A stretch of DNA of 64,000 nt from Sphingomonas colocasiae (GTDB taxonomy: Bacteria > Pseudomonadota > Alphaproteobacteria > Sphingomonadales > Sphingomonadaceae), in contig NZ_JAINVV010000003.1 in NCBI RefSeq assembly GCF_019880585.1, forward strand, positions 1 to 64,000. The letters are read 5' to 3'. Shown piece after piece: positions 48,895 to 57,534 of this stretch. Position 1 is the first letter of the stretch. Each line of letters opens with the position of its first letter. A program made the translations under genes and the position numbers. The notes under the pieces were generated by a model, which was not told the DNA's origin, did not search any database, and saw only the letters and a list, made by a program, of their open reading frames with translations.

Positions 48895-50187
48895 TCATCG
48901 CGCGATCGTCGCGGGATCGCTATCGTTGCGATGGATCGCGCCCCCCTTCATCACGAAACCGATCGTGCGCAGCGCCGCGATGTCGCGCACCGGATCCGCC
49001 GAGACCGCGACGATATCGGCATATTGGCCGGGCACGATGCGGCCGACCTGCTTGTCGATGCCCAGCATCTTCGCGGGCTGGATCGTCGCGGCCTGCAACG
49101 CCTGAAGCGGCGTCATGCCCGCCTTCACGTAAAGCTCGGCCTCCGCGACCGTGGCGGTGGTGCCGCCATTGGGCTCGAAGGGAAACTGGTCGGTGCCCAG
49201 CGCCACGTTCACGCCCATTTGGATCGCCTTTTGCAGCACCGCCCAATGATCCTTGCCGGTCGATGCGACGCGATCGAGATACCAGTCGGGTGATCCGATC
49301 TTCTTGTAGAATTCATAGGCGCCGGGCTGGCTGACCACGATGGTGGGCACCAGCCAGACGCCCTGCGCCTTCATCCTGGTCAACACCTCGTCGTTCAGAT
49401 GATAGCCGTGCTCGAAACAGTCGATGCCGAAGCGCAGCGCCTGTAGCGCGGCCTCCGACGACCCGTTATGCGCCGTCACCTTCACGCCGTTGCGGTGCGC
49501 CACCTCGATGATCGTGGACATTTCCGCATCGGTCATCGGTGCGGCGGCGATGCTGCCATGCGTGTCCGAAATGCCGCCCGAGATCGCGATCTTGATCCAA
49601 CTCGCGCCGCGCTTGATCTGCTGGCGCACGACCTTGGAGAACTCCGCCGGTCCGTCGGCCTCCAGCGAACCATGGCCGCCTGTCGGCACGATCAGTTCGC
49701 CTGCGGATTCGATGCGCGGGCCGATCGCCTGCCCCTTCGCGATCGCGCGCTTCAGCATGAAATCGATGCCGTGATCCTCGGCGGTCAGGCGAACCGTGGT
49801 CACGCCGGCGAGCAGGCTGCGGCGTGCATTGTCGGCCATGCGCAGCGCTTCCTCGCCGTCCTGTTCGTCGAGCAGTTCGGCGCCGGCAGCGCCCGGCAGC
49901 TTCAACCCGAAATGAACATGCATGTTCATCAGGCCGGGGATCAGCCATTTGCCCTTCATCGGCACGACCTTCGCGCCGGCGGGCACGCTGACCGACGCCG
50001 AAGGGCCGACCTGGAGGATGCGATCGCCCTGGACGATCACCGTGGCATCCTCGATCGGCTTGCCGCCGTCGATCGCGACCACTGTCGCCCCGACCAGCGC
50101 GGTGGTGGCCGGCGCCTCCTGCGCGGCGGTGTTTCCCGCCATGCCGAACGATGCCGCGACCGCGACGACCCAGTGCCTTAATCTCAT
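48895..50187 (-). CDS. exported amidohydrolase (imidazolonepropionase/Xaa-Pro type), copy 2
   Basis: The 430-residue protein is closely similar to the adjacent copy over its full length. It has a signal peptide (cleavage near NTAAQ), HxH in NMHVHFGL, histidines in VTAHNGS and DCFEHGYHL, and aspartate in LGTDQFPFEPN. A tandem duplication is the simplest origin. The start ATG 50187 has a purine-rich GGAGGGAGGG upstream. It is divergent from the DUF885 gene at 50453, with a palindromic box in the gap. Confidence 0.9.
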   Translation of the reverse strand: MRLRHWVVAVAASFGMAGNTAAQEAPATTALVGATVVAIDGGKPIEDATVIVQGDRILQVGPSASVSVPAGAKVVPMKGKWLIPGLMNMHVHFGLKLPGAAGAELLDEQDGEEALRMADNARRSLLAGVTTVRLTAEDHGIDFMLKRAIAKGQAIGPRIESAGELIVPTGGHGSLEADGPAEFSKVVRQQIKRGASWIKIAISGGISDTHGSIAAAPMTDAEMSTIIEVAHRNGVKVTAHNGSSEAALQALRFGIDCFEHGYHLNDEVLTRMKAQGVWLVPTIVVSQPGAYEFYKKIGSPDWYLDRVASTGKDHWAVLQKAIQMGVNVALGTDQFPFEPNGGTTATVAEAELYVKAGMTPLQALQAATIQPAKMLGIDKQVGRIVPGQYADIVAVSADPVRDIAALRTIGFVMKGGAIHRNDSDPATIAR

Positions 50188-50277
50188 TGCGGAACCCTCC
50201 CTCCGGTGTGGACCGGTATCTTTTCCAAGACTGCGGGAAAGGCGCGAGAAAACAATGTGCAATGCGACGCAAATTCT

Positions 50278-50292
50278 TTGCGTATAATGCAA
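50278..50292. promoter_or_regulatory. 15-bp palindrome, candidate LysR site 2
   Basis: TTGCGTATAATGCAA shares TTGCGT and GCAA ends with the sites at 47568, 55031 and 58899. It lies 91 bases upstream of amidohydrolase copy 2 and 161 bases upstream of the DUF885 gene, so it could control both divergent units. A nearby TGCGACGCA palindrome is at 50263-50271. Confidence 0.55.
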
Positions 50293-50452
50293 CGTAAACT
50301 CAAAATTGCACCGAAAAAAGCAAGGATGGAAGCGCAAAATGGCGAAAAACCGTCACTCTGACGATGTCTTCGCCGCTACGCCCGCCTGGATCGCGGCGGT
50401 TGCATTCTCGCCGGACCGCGACACCATCGGGTGAAGAAACAAGGGGCGAACC

Positions 50453-52264
50453 ATGAACCAAGGGCGAAGCGGGGTTTCCCGCCGGCATATGCTGGGGATG
50501 ATGACGGCGACCGCGATGACGCCCGCCTTTCCGGCATTCGCCCAGGCGGCTGACGATGCGGCGCGGCTGCGCGCCCTGCTCGATCGCAGCGAAGCCGCGG
50601 ACGCCGCGCTCGACCCCATGGGATCGGTCCGCAAGGGCAAGGCGAGCGTCGGCCCACTTTTCGTCGATCCGCTGAGTGACGATCATGCGCGCGCGCTTCA
50701 GGCCAACAAGCGGCGAGATCTGGCGGAGCTGGCGGGAATCTCGCGCGAAAAGCTCGGCCCGATCGATCGGATCGCCTATGACGTTTTCGACTATCGCACG
50801 CGCCAGACCCTCGACCTGTTCGAGACGGGTCTGTTCGACGTCCAGCGCAAGGCACCGCTCAATCCGTCTTTCGGGCTTCAGGTCGAGTTTCCCGACTTCG
50901 TTTCGAGCGGTGCGGCCCCCTTCGCCGATATCGGCGATTATGAGGACGGACTGAAACGCCTCGCGGGTTTCGCCGGCTATCTGGAAAGCACGATCGCCTG
51001 GCTCAAGCGCGGCCTGGCCGAAGGCTATATCCAGCCCCGGATCATCGTGAACAACATATTGGCGCAGGTCGACGCGATGCTGGCGCTGCCCGTGGAGGAT
51101 AGCCCCTTCTACGCCGGCGTGCGCCGCATGCCCGCAACCATCGCGGCGGCCGACCGGAATCATCTCACCGCCGCCTATCGCGCAATGATCGCCGACCGCG
51201 TCTATCCGGGTTACCGCCTCTGGCAGCGCTATCTGCGCGAAACCTATCTGCCCAGGGCGCCGGAAGCGCCGGGCCTGTGGGCGATGAAGGATGGCGCGGC
51301 GCTCTATGACTGGGATCTGGCGCGGCATACGACGACCCGGCGCACCGCCGCCGACATCCATGCGCTGGGCCTGTCGGAAGTCGCGCGCATCCGCGCCGGC
51401 ATGGAGGCGGTACGCGCGAAAACCGGCTTCGGCGGCGACCTGAAGGCCTTTTTCGAGCATGTCCGCACCGACCCGAAATATTATTGCAGGACCCCCGACG
51501 AACTCCTCGCCCGCTTCAAGGCGATCGAGGCGAAGATCTGGCCTGGCATTCCGAAGCTGTTCCATGAACGCCCGAAGGCGCCGTTCGAGGTTCGCCCGCT
51601 GCCCGCGCTCGGCGACCAGCGCGGCACCGGCTATTATCGCCCCGGTCCGCCCGACGGCGTCTCGCCCGGCATATTGTTCTTCAACATGTCGATGCTGGGC
51701 ACGCGGCCGATCCCGACGCTCGAAACGCTGACCTTGCACGAAGGCATTCCCGGCCATCACTTCCAGATCACGCTGGCGCGCGAGACCGAAAAGCTGCCGC
51801 CGCTGCTGCGCTATGGATCGTCCACCGCCTTTTCGGAAGGCTGGGGGCTCTATGCCGAATCATTGGGCCCGGAACTGGGCATGTTCGGCGATCCGATGCA
51901 GTTGTTCGGCCATCTCGACATGGAAATGCTGCGCGCGGTGCGGCTGGTGGTCGATACCGGCATCCATGCGATGCGCTGGGATCGGCAGCGCGCCATCGAC
52001 TATATGCTCGACAATACCTCGATGGCGCCGCGCGACGTAGCGGTCGAGATCGACCGGTACATCGCTTATCCCGGCCAGGCCTGCGCCTACAAGATCGGCG
52101 AACTGAAGTTCCGCCAGCTCCGCGAGGAGGCGCAGGCGAAGCTGGGCGCGGCATTCGACGTGCGCGATTACCACCATCAGGCGATCGGCACCGGCGCATT
52201 GCCGATGGACGTGCTGGACGCCAAGATCCGGCAATGGATCGCGGCGGGCGGCGGCAAGGGCTGA
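50453..52264 (+). CDS. DUF885 family metallopeptidase-like protein (Tat-exported), second copy
   Basis: The 603-residue protein has an N-terminal SRRHMLGMMTA Tat-type signal and the DUF885 signature LHEGIPGHHFQIT, with the later acidic segment FSEGWGLYAE. It is a distant paralogue of the protein at 42727-44544. The rest of the sequence is helical, as in family members. It is followed closely by a small membrane gene and a sodium:solute symporter on the same strand, possibly importing products of its action. Confidence 0.9.
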   Translation: MNQGRSGVSRRHMLGMMTATAMTPAFPAFAQAADDAARLRALLDRSEAADAALDPMGSVRKGKASVGPLFVDPLSDDHARALQANKRRDLAELAGISREKLGPIDRIAYDVFDYRTRQTLDLFETGLFDVQRKAPLNPSFGLQVEFPDFVSSGAAPFADIGDYEDGLKRLAGFAGYLESTIAWLKRGLAEGYIQPRIIVNNILAQVDAMLALPVEDSPFYAGVRRMPATIAAADRNHLTAAYRAMIADRVYPGYRLWQRYLRETYLPRAPEAPGLWAMKDGAALYDWDLARHTTTRRTAADIHALGLSEVARIRAGMEAVRAKTGFGGDLKAFFEHVRTDPKYYCRTPDELLARFKAIEAKIWPGIPKLFHERPKAPFEVRPLPALGDQRGTGYYRPGPPDGVSPGILFFNMSMLGTRPIPTLETLTLHEGIPGHHFQITLARETEKLPPLLRYGSSTAFSEGWGLYAESLGPELGMFGDPMQLFGHLDMEMLRAVRLVVDTGIHAMRWDRQRAIDYMLDNTSMAPRDVAVEIDRYIAYPGQACAYKIGELKFRQLREEAQAKLGAAFDVRDYHHQAIGTGALPMDVLDAKIRQWIAAGGGKG

Positions 52265-52293
52265 GCCCGCTCCATGAAGATGAGGAATTTTTC

Positions 52294-52551
52294 GTGATAT
52301 CCCAGACCCCGACAGCACAGCGCCCCCGGCGCCATCGCTGGCTGCTGCTGCTGCCCTTTCTCTGGCAGGTGGGCATGGTGCCGCTGGTCAACGAAGTCGC
52401 GTGGCGCCCCTTCTCCCTGCCCTTCCCCATGGTCTGGCAGATGGCGGGGATCATCCTCGCCTCGATCGTGATCGCGATCGTCTTCGCCATCGACAAACGG
52501 CATCCCGAATTCGACGGCCCAGAACAGCCTGGCGCGGAGGAGGTGCCTTGA
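52294..52551 (+). CDS. DUF3311 small membrane protein
   Basis: The 85-residue protein has two hydrophobic segments (RHRWLLLLPFLWQVG and a second one ending VIAIVFAI) typical of DUF3311, the small partner of sodium:solute symporters. The start is inferred as GTG 52294, as no in-frame ATG occurs nearby; an ATG at 52234 would begin inside the DUF885 gene. Its stop overlaps the symporter TTG start. Confidence 0.8.
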   Translation: MISQTPTAQRPRRHRWLLLLPFLWQVGMVPLVNEVAWRPFSLPFPMVWQMAGIILASIVIAIVFAIDKRHPEFDGPEQPGAEEVP

Positions 52552-54017
52552 TCCTCGCACTCACGCTTTCGATCGTGCTCGGCACCATGGCCGGCGCGTT
52601 GCTCTACAGCCGACGCCAGGCCAGGGCGCGCACGCTGGCGGACTGGGCGGTCGGCGGGCGCCGTTTCGGCGTGCTCGTCTTCTGGTTCCTCAATGCCGGG
52701 GAAATCTACACGACCTTCGCCGTGCTCGGCATTTCGGGCTTCGCCTGGGCGCATGGCGCGCCCGCCTATCTCGCTTTCACCTCGGTCTCGCTCTCGGCGA
52801 CGCTGGGCTATTGGCTGATGCCGCGCATCTGGGATGCCGGGCGGCGGCGCGGGCTGGTGACCCAGGCCGATTTCTTCGCCGATCATTACCAGGCGACCTG
52901 GCTGGGCGTCGTCGTCGGCATCGCCGGCATCGCGGCGCTGGTCGTCTATGTCCAGATCCAGATCGTCGCGCTGAGCCTGATCGTACGGCTGACATTGGGG
53001 CCCGATGTCTCCCCGCTCGCCGCGGCGCTGATCGCCGCCGCGGTGATGCTCGCCTTCGTCTATTTCGCCGGACTGCGCTCCGCCGCCTTCGCGGCCGGGG
53101 TGAAGGACGTGCTGATGCTGCTGGTCGTCGCCGGCCTCTGCCTGACCGTCGCGGGCAAGGTGGGGGCATCGTCGATGCTCGACGTCTACCGGCTGGCGCA
53201 GGACACGCATCCAGGCATCGGCAGTTTTCCAGGACTCCAGCCCGAAGCGGGCATGTCGACAACCTGGCTGATGACCGCCGCGCTCAACGTCGCGCTCGGC
53301 AACTGGATCCTGCCGCACATGTTCCAGCTTTGCTTCTCTGCCGGAAGCGAGGCGACGATCCGGCGCAACGCGATCTGGCAGCCGATCTACTCGCTCTCCT
53401 ATTTCTTCATCATCCTGATGGGCTTCGCGGCGCTGCTGGCCGGAACGGTGCCCGATGGCGGCGATACCAACGCCGTGCTGCTCCAGTTCGTCGCGGATCG
53501 CTATCCGCCCTGGGCGATCGGCATCTTCGCCGGCACCGCCTGCCTGCTTGCCCTGGTGCCCGGATCGGTGCTGCTGCTGACCGCCGGATCGATCTTCAGC
53601 CGCAATGTCGTGCTGCCGCTGCGGCAGGGCATGAGCGACCGCGCAAGCCTGTTGGTGTCACGCGGCGCGATGATCGTCTTCGCGGGCATCGCGGTCTGGC
53701 TCACCCTGGGCGGCTCCAGATCGCTCGTCGAGATCGGCCTGTCGGCCTATGCCGCGATCGGCATGCTCGCACCCGGCGTCTATTTCGCCTTTCTGTGGAA
53801 ACGTGCGCATGCCGCCGGCATCTTCGCGGGCATCGTCGCCGGCTATCTTGCGCTGCTGCTTCCCCAGGCGCAGGCGCTGTGGAACCAGCTTCTGCCGCAA
53901 TGGGACCATGGGCTGATCGCAATGGCGATCGATGCCGCTGTGGCGGCGGCGGTGTGCCTGGTCTGGCCGGCGAAAATCCAAGCTTTCGGGCATGAAAATC
54001 ATATCGCGCAAACCTGA
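52548..54017 (+). CDS. sodium:solute symporter (SSS) family permease
   Basis: The 489-residue permease has about 13 hydrophobic segments and SSS landmarks such as DWAVGGRRFG near the N-terminus. The start is TTG 52548 with GGAGGAGG directly upstream, overlapping the DUF3311 stop by four bases. Relatives move proline, pantothenate or monocarboxylates with Na+. Context of peptidases and an imino-acid dehydrogenase favours an amino acid, but this is inference. Confidence 0.9.
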   Translation: MILALTLSIVLGTMAGALLYSRRQARARTLADWAVGGRRFGVLVFWFLNAGEIYTTFAVLGISGFAWAHGAPAYLAFTSVSLSATLGYWLMPRIWDAGRRRGLVTQADFFADHYQATWLGVVVGIAGIAALVVYVQIQIVALSLIVRLTLGPDVSPLAAALIAAAVMLAFVYFAGLRSAAFAAGVKDVLMLLVVAGLCLTVAGKVGASSMLDVYRLAQDTHPGIGSFPGLQPEAGMSTTWLMTAALNVALGNWILPHMFQLCFSAGSEATIRRNAIWQPIYSLSYFFIILMGFAALLAGTVPDGGDTNAVLLQFVADRYPPWAIGIFAGTACLLALVPGSVLLLTAGSIFSRNVVLPLRQGMSDRASLLVSRGAMIVFAGIAVWLTLGGSRSLVEIGLSAYAAIGMLAPGVYFAFLWKRAHAAGIFAGIVAGYLALLLPQAQALWNQLLPQWDHGLIAMAIDAAVAAAVCLVWPAKIQAFGHENHIAQT

Positions 54018-54018
54018 A

Positions 54019-54048
54019 CGTCATTGCTTCGCCGCGCTCGCAATGACG
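54019..54048. repeat. CGTCATTGC inverted repeat
   Basis: CGTCATTGC at 54019-54027 and GCAATGACG at 54040-54048 make a 9-bp perfect stem with a 12-base centre. It sits in the 69-base gap between the symporter and the convergent LysR gene and may terminate transcription from both sides. It is a second class of GTCATT palindrome, distinct from that at 42633-42714. Confidence 0.75.
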
Positions 54049-54086
54049 TCGAAGAATAGCCAGATCCATCCAAATAGCCCGCCCCC

Positions 54087-54983
54087 CTACACCCAGGTCT
54101 TCAGCTTGGCTTCGAGGATGGCGAGCAGCCGGGCCGGTGCGCCTTCCAATTGACGGCCCAACCGGTGGATCAGACTGACCGTGCTGTGTTCCAGCCCGTC
54201 GTCGAGCAGTGGGCGGGCGACCAGCGATCCTTCCTCGAGTTCCGCCAGCACCGAGATGCGCGGCAGGATGGTGAGCGCCCGTCCGGCCTTGGCGATTTCG
54301 CGCATCATCTGGATAGAGGTCGTCACCAATCTCGGCTCCAGCCAGACATGCGCCCGTTTCTGTGCATCATTGAGCGAAGTGCGGATACGAAAGCCGCGCG
54401 GCGGCAGGCACAGCTCGAACTCCTTCAAATCGGCGATGGTGAGCGCGTCCATCGCCGCCGCGGGATGCTGCGGCGCGCAGAGGACCACCAGCGGCTGGAC
54501 GACTGCGGTGCGCGTGCGGATCTTGGGCTCGCTGGTCGTGTGCAGGATCATGCCGATATGGGCTTCGTCGTCCAGCACCATGCGGACGATCTCGGAGCTG
54601 GGGCAACTCGTCACCGTGATCGAGATGCCTGGATTGCGGCGCTGGAAGCCATCGATCGTCCGCGTGAAGGGCGGGCCGAAAAAGCCCTCGCCGATCGCCA
54701 GGTCGATGCGCCCGGTCTTCACCTCTCGCAGTTCCTGAAGCTGGTTCATCAGCGCCTCGCGGTCGGAGAGCTGATTCTTGTGATATTCGAACGCGAGCTG
54801 CCCCGCCTCGGTCAGCCGTATCGAGCGGCGGCCCCGTTCGATCAGCGCGATGCCCATCTCGGTTTCGAGCTGCGCGATCTGCCGGCTGATCGACGAAACG
54901 GCGACGCCGATCTTGTCGCTCGCCAGCCGCATCGATCCCAGGCTCGCCGCTTCGTAGAAATAGTGAAGTGCATTGTCCCACAT
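54087..54983 (-). CDS. LysR family transcriptional regulator
   Basis: The 298-residue protein has a winged helix-turn-helix (LHYFYEAASLGSMRLASDKIG shortened here to the SMRLASDKIG helix, then SSISRQIAQLETEMG) and a LysR effector domain. It is divergent from the DapA-like/dehydrogenase operon. The 15-bp palindrome at 55031 lies 48 bases upstream of its start, as expected for autoregulation plus activation of the divergent operon. The same box at three other promoters makes it the candidate regulator of the whole region. Confidence 0.92.
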   Translation of the reverse strand: MWDNALHYFYEAASLGSMRLASDKIGVAVSSISRQIAQLETEMGIALIERGRRSIRLTEAGQLAFEYHKNQLSDREALMNQLQELREVKTGRIDLAIGEGFFGPPFTRTIDGFQRRNPGISITVTSCPSSEIVRMVLDDEAHIGMILHTTSEPKIRTRTAVVQPLVVLCAPQHPAAAMDALTIADLKEFELCLPPRGFRIRTSLNDAQKRAHVWLEPRLVTTSIQMMREIAKAGRALTILPRISVLAELEEGSLVARPLLDDGLEHSTVSLIHRLGRQLEGAPARLLAILEAKLKTWV

Positions 54984-55018
54984 GCGCGTGCCGCTCCATC
55001 CTGTGCTGCAATTTCATC

Positions 55019-56071
55019 ATGGCGGCAGTGTTGCGTATTTCGCAATCAAATTCGTCTTTCGTTGCCCTTGCTGCCAATGCACCTTGCCGTATCGAGGCGC
55101 TCGGGTCCCATCGGGCCACGTGTCGCAAGCAAGGGGGAAAGCCGATTTCGACCACCAAAAGATCGCGCGTAGACTGGCGCGGCTATATCCCCGCCATCAC
55201 CACGCCGTTCGACGAAGCCCGCGAGCTCGATCTCGCCGCTTTGGGCGGATTGCTCGAATGGCTGCATGCCGAGGGTATGCACGGCCTGCTCATCGCCGGC
55301 ACCACCGGCGAATGGCCGAGCATGTCGGCGGCTGAGCGCAAGCGCCTGTTCGATGCGGCGGGGAACCAGCTTTCGGGCAAGCTTCACCTGCTCGCCGGCT
55401 GCAGCGCCTTCACCGCCAAGGAAGCGATCGACCTGGCCGAACAGGCCGCTTCGAGCGGCTTCGACGGAATCATGGTGACGCCTCCGCCCTATTTCTGCCC
55501 GTCTCCGGCCGAGATACTGGGCTTCTATTCGGATATCTCCAACGCCTCCCCGCTGCCGATCTGCGTCTATAATTGGCCGCCGGGCACGGGCATCGACATG
55601 CCGCTCGATCTGCTCGAACGACTTGCCGATCTCGAGAATGTCGTCGCGATCAAGCAGTCGACCGGCGATCTGCGGCGGTTCGTGAAGACCTTCTTCGCCC
55701 TGAACGAACGCGTCCGCGTCTTCGGCCATTCGATGGACGAGCACGGCCTGGCGCTGCTCCAGGCGCGTGGCGGCGACGGCACGATGGGGGCCGGCGGCGT
55801 ACTCGGGCGCATCCACCCGGACTTCTACAACCATCTCTGGGCCGGCGATATCGATGCGGCGCGCGAATGCGGCCGCAAGGATCGCGTGATCCTCGACGAA
55901 TGGTATACGTCGGATCTGGTCGGGCGCTTCGGTTCCGGACCCGCGATCCTGAAGGCGGCGCTCAACGCCCAGGGGCTTCCGGGCGGCCATGTTCGCCCCC
56001 CGCTTCAGGACGTCTCGGCGGAGGACCTGGATCGAATCAGGGAGACTCTGGTCGCACTCGGGCGCATCTAG
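55019..56071 (+). CDS. DapA-like aldolase/deaminase (DHDPS family)
   Basis: This TIM-barrel Schiff-base enzyme of the DHDPS/NAL family shows IPAITTPFDE, GTTGEWPSMS, catalytic Tyr in ICVYNW and Lys in VVAIKQSTGD. The first 59 residues from ATG 55019 are not family-like. The core fits a start at ATT 55145, which gives MSTTKRSRVDWRG and has AAGGGGGA upstream; a GTG (55028) and TTG (55031) also exist. In hydroxyproline operons the corresponding enzyme (LhpC) deaminates pyrroline-4-hydroxy-2-carboxylate. It is the first gene of the operon. Confidence 0.9.
   Translation: MAAVLRISQSNSSFVALAANAPCRIEALGSHRATCRKQGGKPISTTKRSRVDWRGYIPAITTPFDEARELDLAALGGLLEWLHAEGMHGLLIAGTTGEWPSMSAAERKRLFDAAGNQLSGKLHLLAGCSAFTAKEAIDLAEQAASSGFDGIMVTPPPYFCPSPAEILGFYSDISNASPLPICVYNWPPGTGIDMPLDLLERLADLENVVAIKQSTGDLRRFVKTFFALNERVRVFGHSMDEHGLALLQARGGDGTMGAGGVLGRIHPDFYNHLWAGDIDAARECGRKDRVILDEWYTSDLVGRFGSGPAILKAALNAQGLPGGHVRPPLQDVSAEDLDRIRETLVALGRI
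55031..55045. promoter_or_regulatory. 15-bp palindrome, candidate LysR site 3
   Basis: TTGCGTATTTCGCAA has perfect 5-base arms TTGCG/CGCAA. It lies 48 bases upstream of the LysR start at 54983 and about 100 bases before a likely ATT start at 55145, within the divergent promoter. The T-N11-A spacing is exact. Confidence 0.65.
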
Positions 56072-56077
56072 AGTTTC

Positions 56078-57256
56078 ATGAAACGGGTGGACGTGGCGAT
56101 CGTGGGTGGCGGGCTGGTCGGCTGCGCGACCGCATGGCGCCTGTCCACCGCCGGCGCATCGGTCGAGTTGATCGAAGCGGCGGACATCAATGCCGGCGCA
56201 TCGGGCCAGAATGCCGGGTCGCTGCATTTCCAGATCGAGCGCCGCTTCCTTGAGAATGGCGATGCGCTGGCGGAGCAGGCGAGCAGCATCGTCGCGCTCA
56301 GCCGCATCGCCGTCGAGGATTGGCGCGGACTGGAAACCGCGCTGAATGCGGACCTTCATGTCTCGATGGCCGGCGGCTTGATGGTCGCGGAGACGGCCGA
56401 TCATGTCGCGCTGCTGGAACGCAAGGCCACGCGCGAACAGCGTGAAGGGTTGAAGGTGCGCACGATCGATGGCGACGCGGCGCGCGCGATCGCCCCCTAT
56501 CTGTCCGCCTCAGTTCTGGCCGCCAATCACAGCGCCGATGAGGGCCATGCAGATCCCCGTACGGTGACTCCCGCGCTCGCGGCCGCCGCCCGCGCGGCCG
56601 GTGCGACGATCCGGACGCACAGTGCGGTTCATGCTATCGGCCGCCGGGCGGGCGGCGGTTTCACGATCGCAGGCAACGGCTTTTCGCTGCATGCCGATCA
56701 GGTGCTGATCGCGGCGGGCGCCTGGACGGCTGCGCTCTGCACGCTCGCCAATCTCCATATGCCACTCTACCCGGTTGCGCTGCTGATGAACGCCACCGAG
56801 CGGACCGCGCCGATGGTGCCGCATCTCGTCCAGCATGTCGGGCGCCGGCTGTCGCTCAAGCAGACCCATGCCGGCAATCTGCTGATCGGCGGCGGCTGGC
56901 CGTCGCGGCTGGCGCAATTGCCGGGCGGCGGTTTCGACCTGTCGCGCCGCGCGACGATGATCCCGGATTCGCTGTCCGGAAACCTGCGCGCCGCGATCGA
57001 CGTCGTCCCGGCGATTTCGCGGCTGAACCTGATCCGGAGCTGGACCGGCGTCACCGCGATTTCCGCCGACCAATTGCCGATCGTCGGGCAGGTGCCGCGC
57101 ATGCCGGGGCTGTGGATTGCGGCGGGCGGATCGGCTTTCACGCTCGGCCCCACCTTCGCGCGACTGGTCGCCTCGGCGATGGCGGGCGGGCCGTCCGAAG
57201 CTCTCGACATCGTCTCGCCCGCGCGGTTCGAACATCTCAACGGGTTCATGGGATGA
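56078..57256 (+). CDS. FAD-dependent oxidoreductase (DAO family)
   Basis: The 392-residue amino-acid-oxidase-fold protein has the FAD motif VAIVGGGLVGCATAWRL and SGQNAGSLH in the DAO pattern. The C-terminus includes DQLPIVGQVPRMPGLWIAAG. With the following [2Fe-2S] and second FAD gene it matches the architecture of D-hydroxyproline dehydrogenase (LhpB/E/F), and also of opine/octopine oxidases and HcnABC. It would be the subunit that oxidises the imino/amino acid. ATG 56078 lies 6 bases after the DapA-like stop. Confidence 0.9.
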   Translation: MKRVDVAIVGGGLVGCATAWRLSTAGASVELIEAADINAGASGQNAGSLHFQIERRFLENGDALAEQASSIVALSRIAVEDWRGLETALNADLHVSMAGGLMVAETADHVALLERKATREQREGLKVRTIDGDAARAIAPYLSASVLAANHSADEGHADPRTVTPALAAAARAAGATIRTHSAVHAIGRRAGGGFTIAGNGFSLHADQVLIAAGAWTAALCTLANLHMPLYPVALLMNATERTAPMVPHLVQHVGRRLSLKQTHAGNLLIGGGWPSRLAQLPGGGFDLSRRATMIPDSLSGNLRAAIDVVPAISRLNLIRSWTGVTAISADQLPIVGQVPRMPGLWIAAGGSAFTLGPTFARLVASAMAGGPSEALDIVSPARFEHLNGFMG

Positions 57257-57534
57257 GCGGCACGCGCATCCCCGGCGAAACGCGCGGCGCGGCGATCACC
57301 GTCATCGTCGATGGCGCGCCTGTGCCCGCGTTCGCCGGCGAGACGCTTGCCACAGCGATGATCGCCGCTGACCGCACAGCCTTTCGGCACGACACGCGCC
57401 GCGTGGCGCGCGGGCTGTTCTGCAACATGGGCAGTTGCTCCGAATGCCTGGTCACCCGCGTCGCCGACGGACGGCGCATCCGCGCCTGCCTGACCGAGGC
57501 GGCCGATGGGCTGGAGGTCCGCACCGATGGCTGA
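57253..57534 (+). CDS. (2Fe-2S)-binding subunit, HcnA/LhpF-like
   Basis: The 93-residue small subunit has the plant-type [2Fe-2S] cysteine pattern in FCNMGSCSECLV with a fourth Cys in RACL. It matches the gamma subunit of hydroxyproline or opine dehydrogenase. ATG overlaps the DAO stop (ATGA at 57253) and its own stop overlaps the next start, so three subunits are translationally coupled. Confidence 0.9.
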   Translation: MSGTRIPGETRGAAITVIVDGAPVPAFAGETLATAMIAADRTAFRHDTRRVARGLFCNMGSCSECLVTRVADGRRIRACLTEAADGLEVRTDG

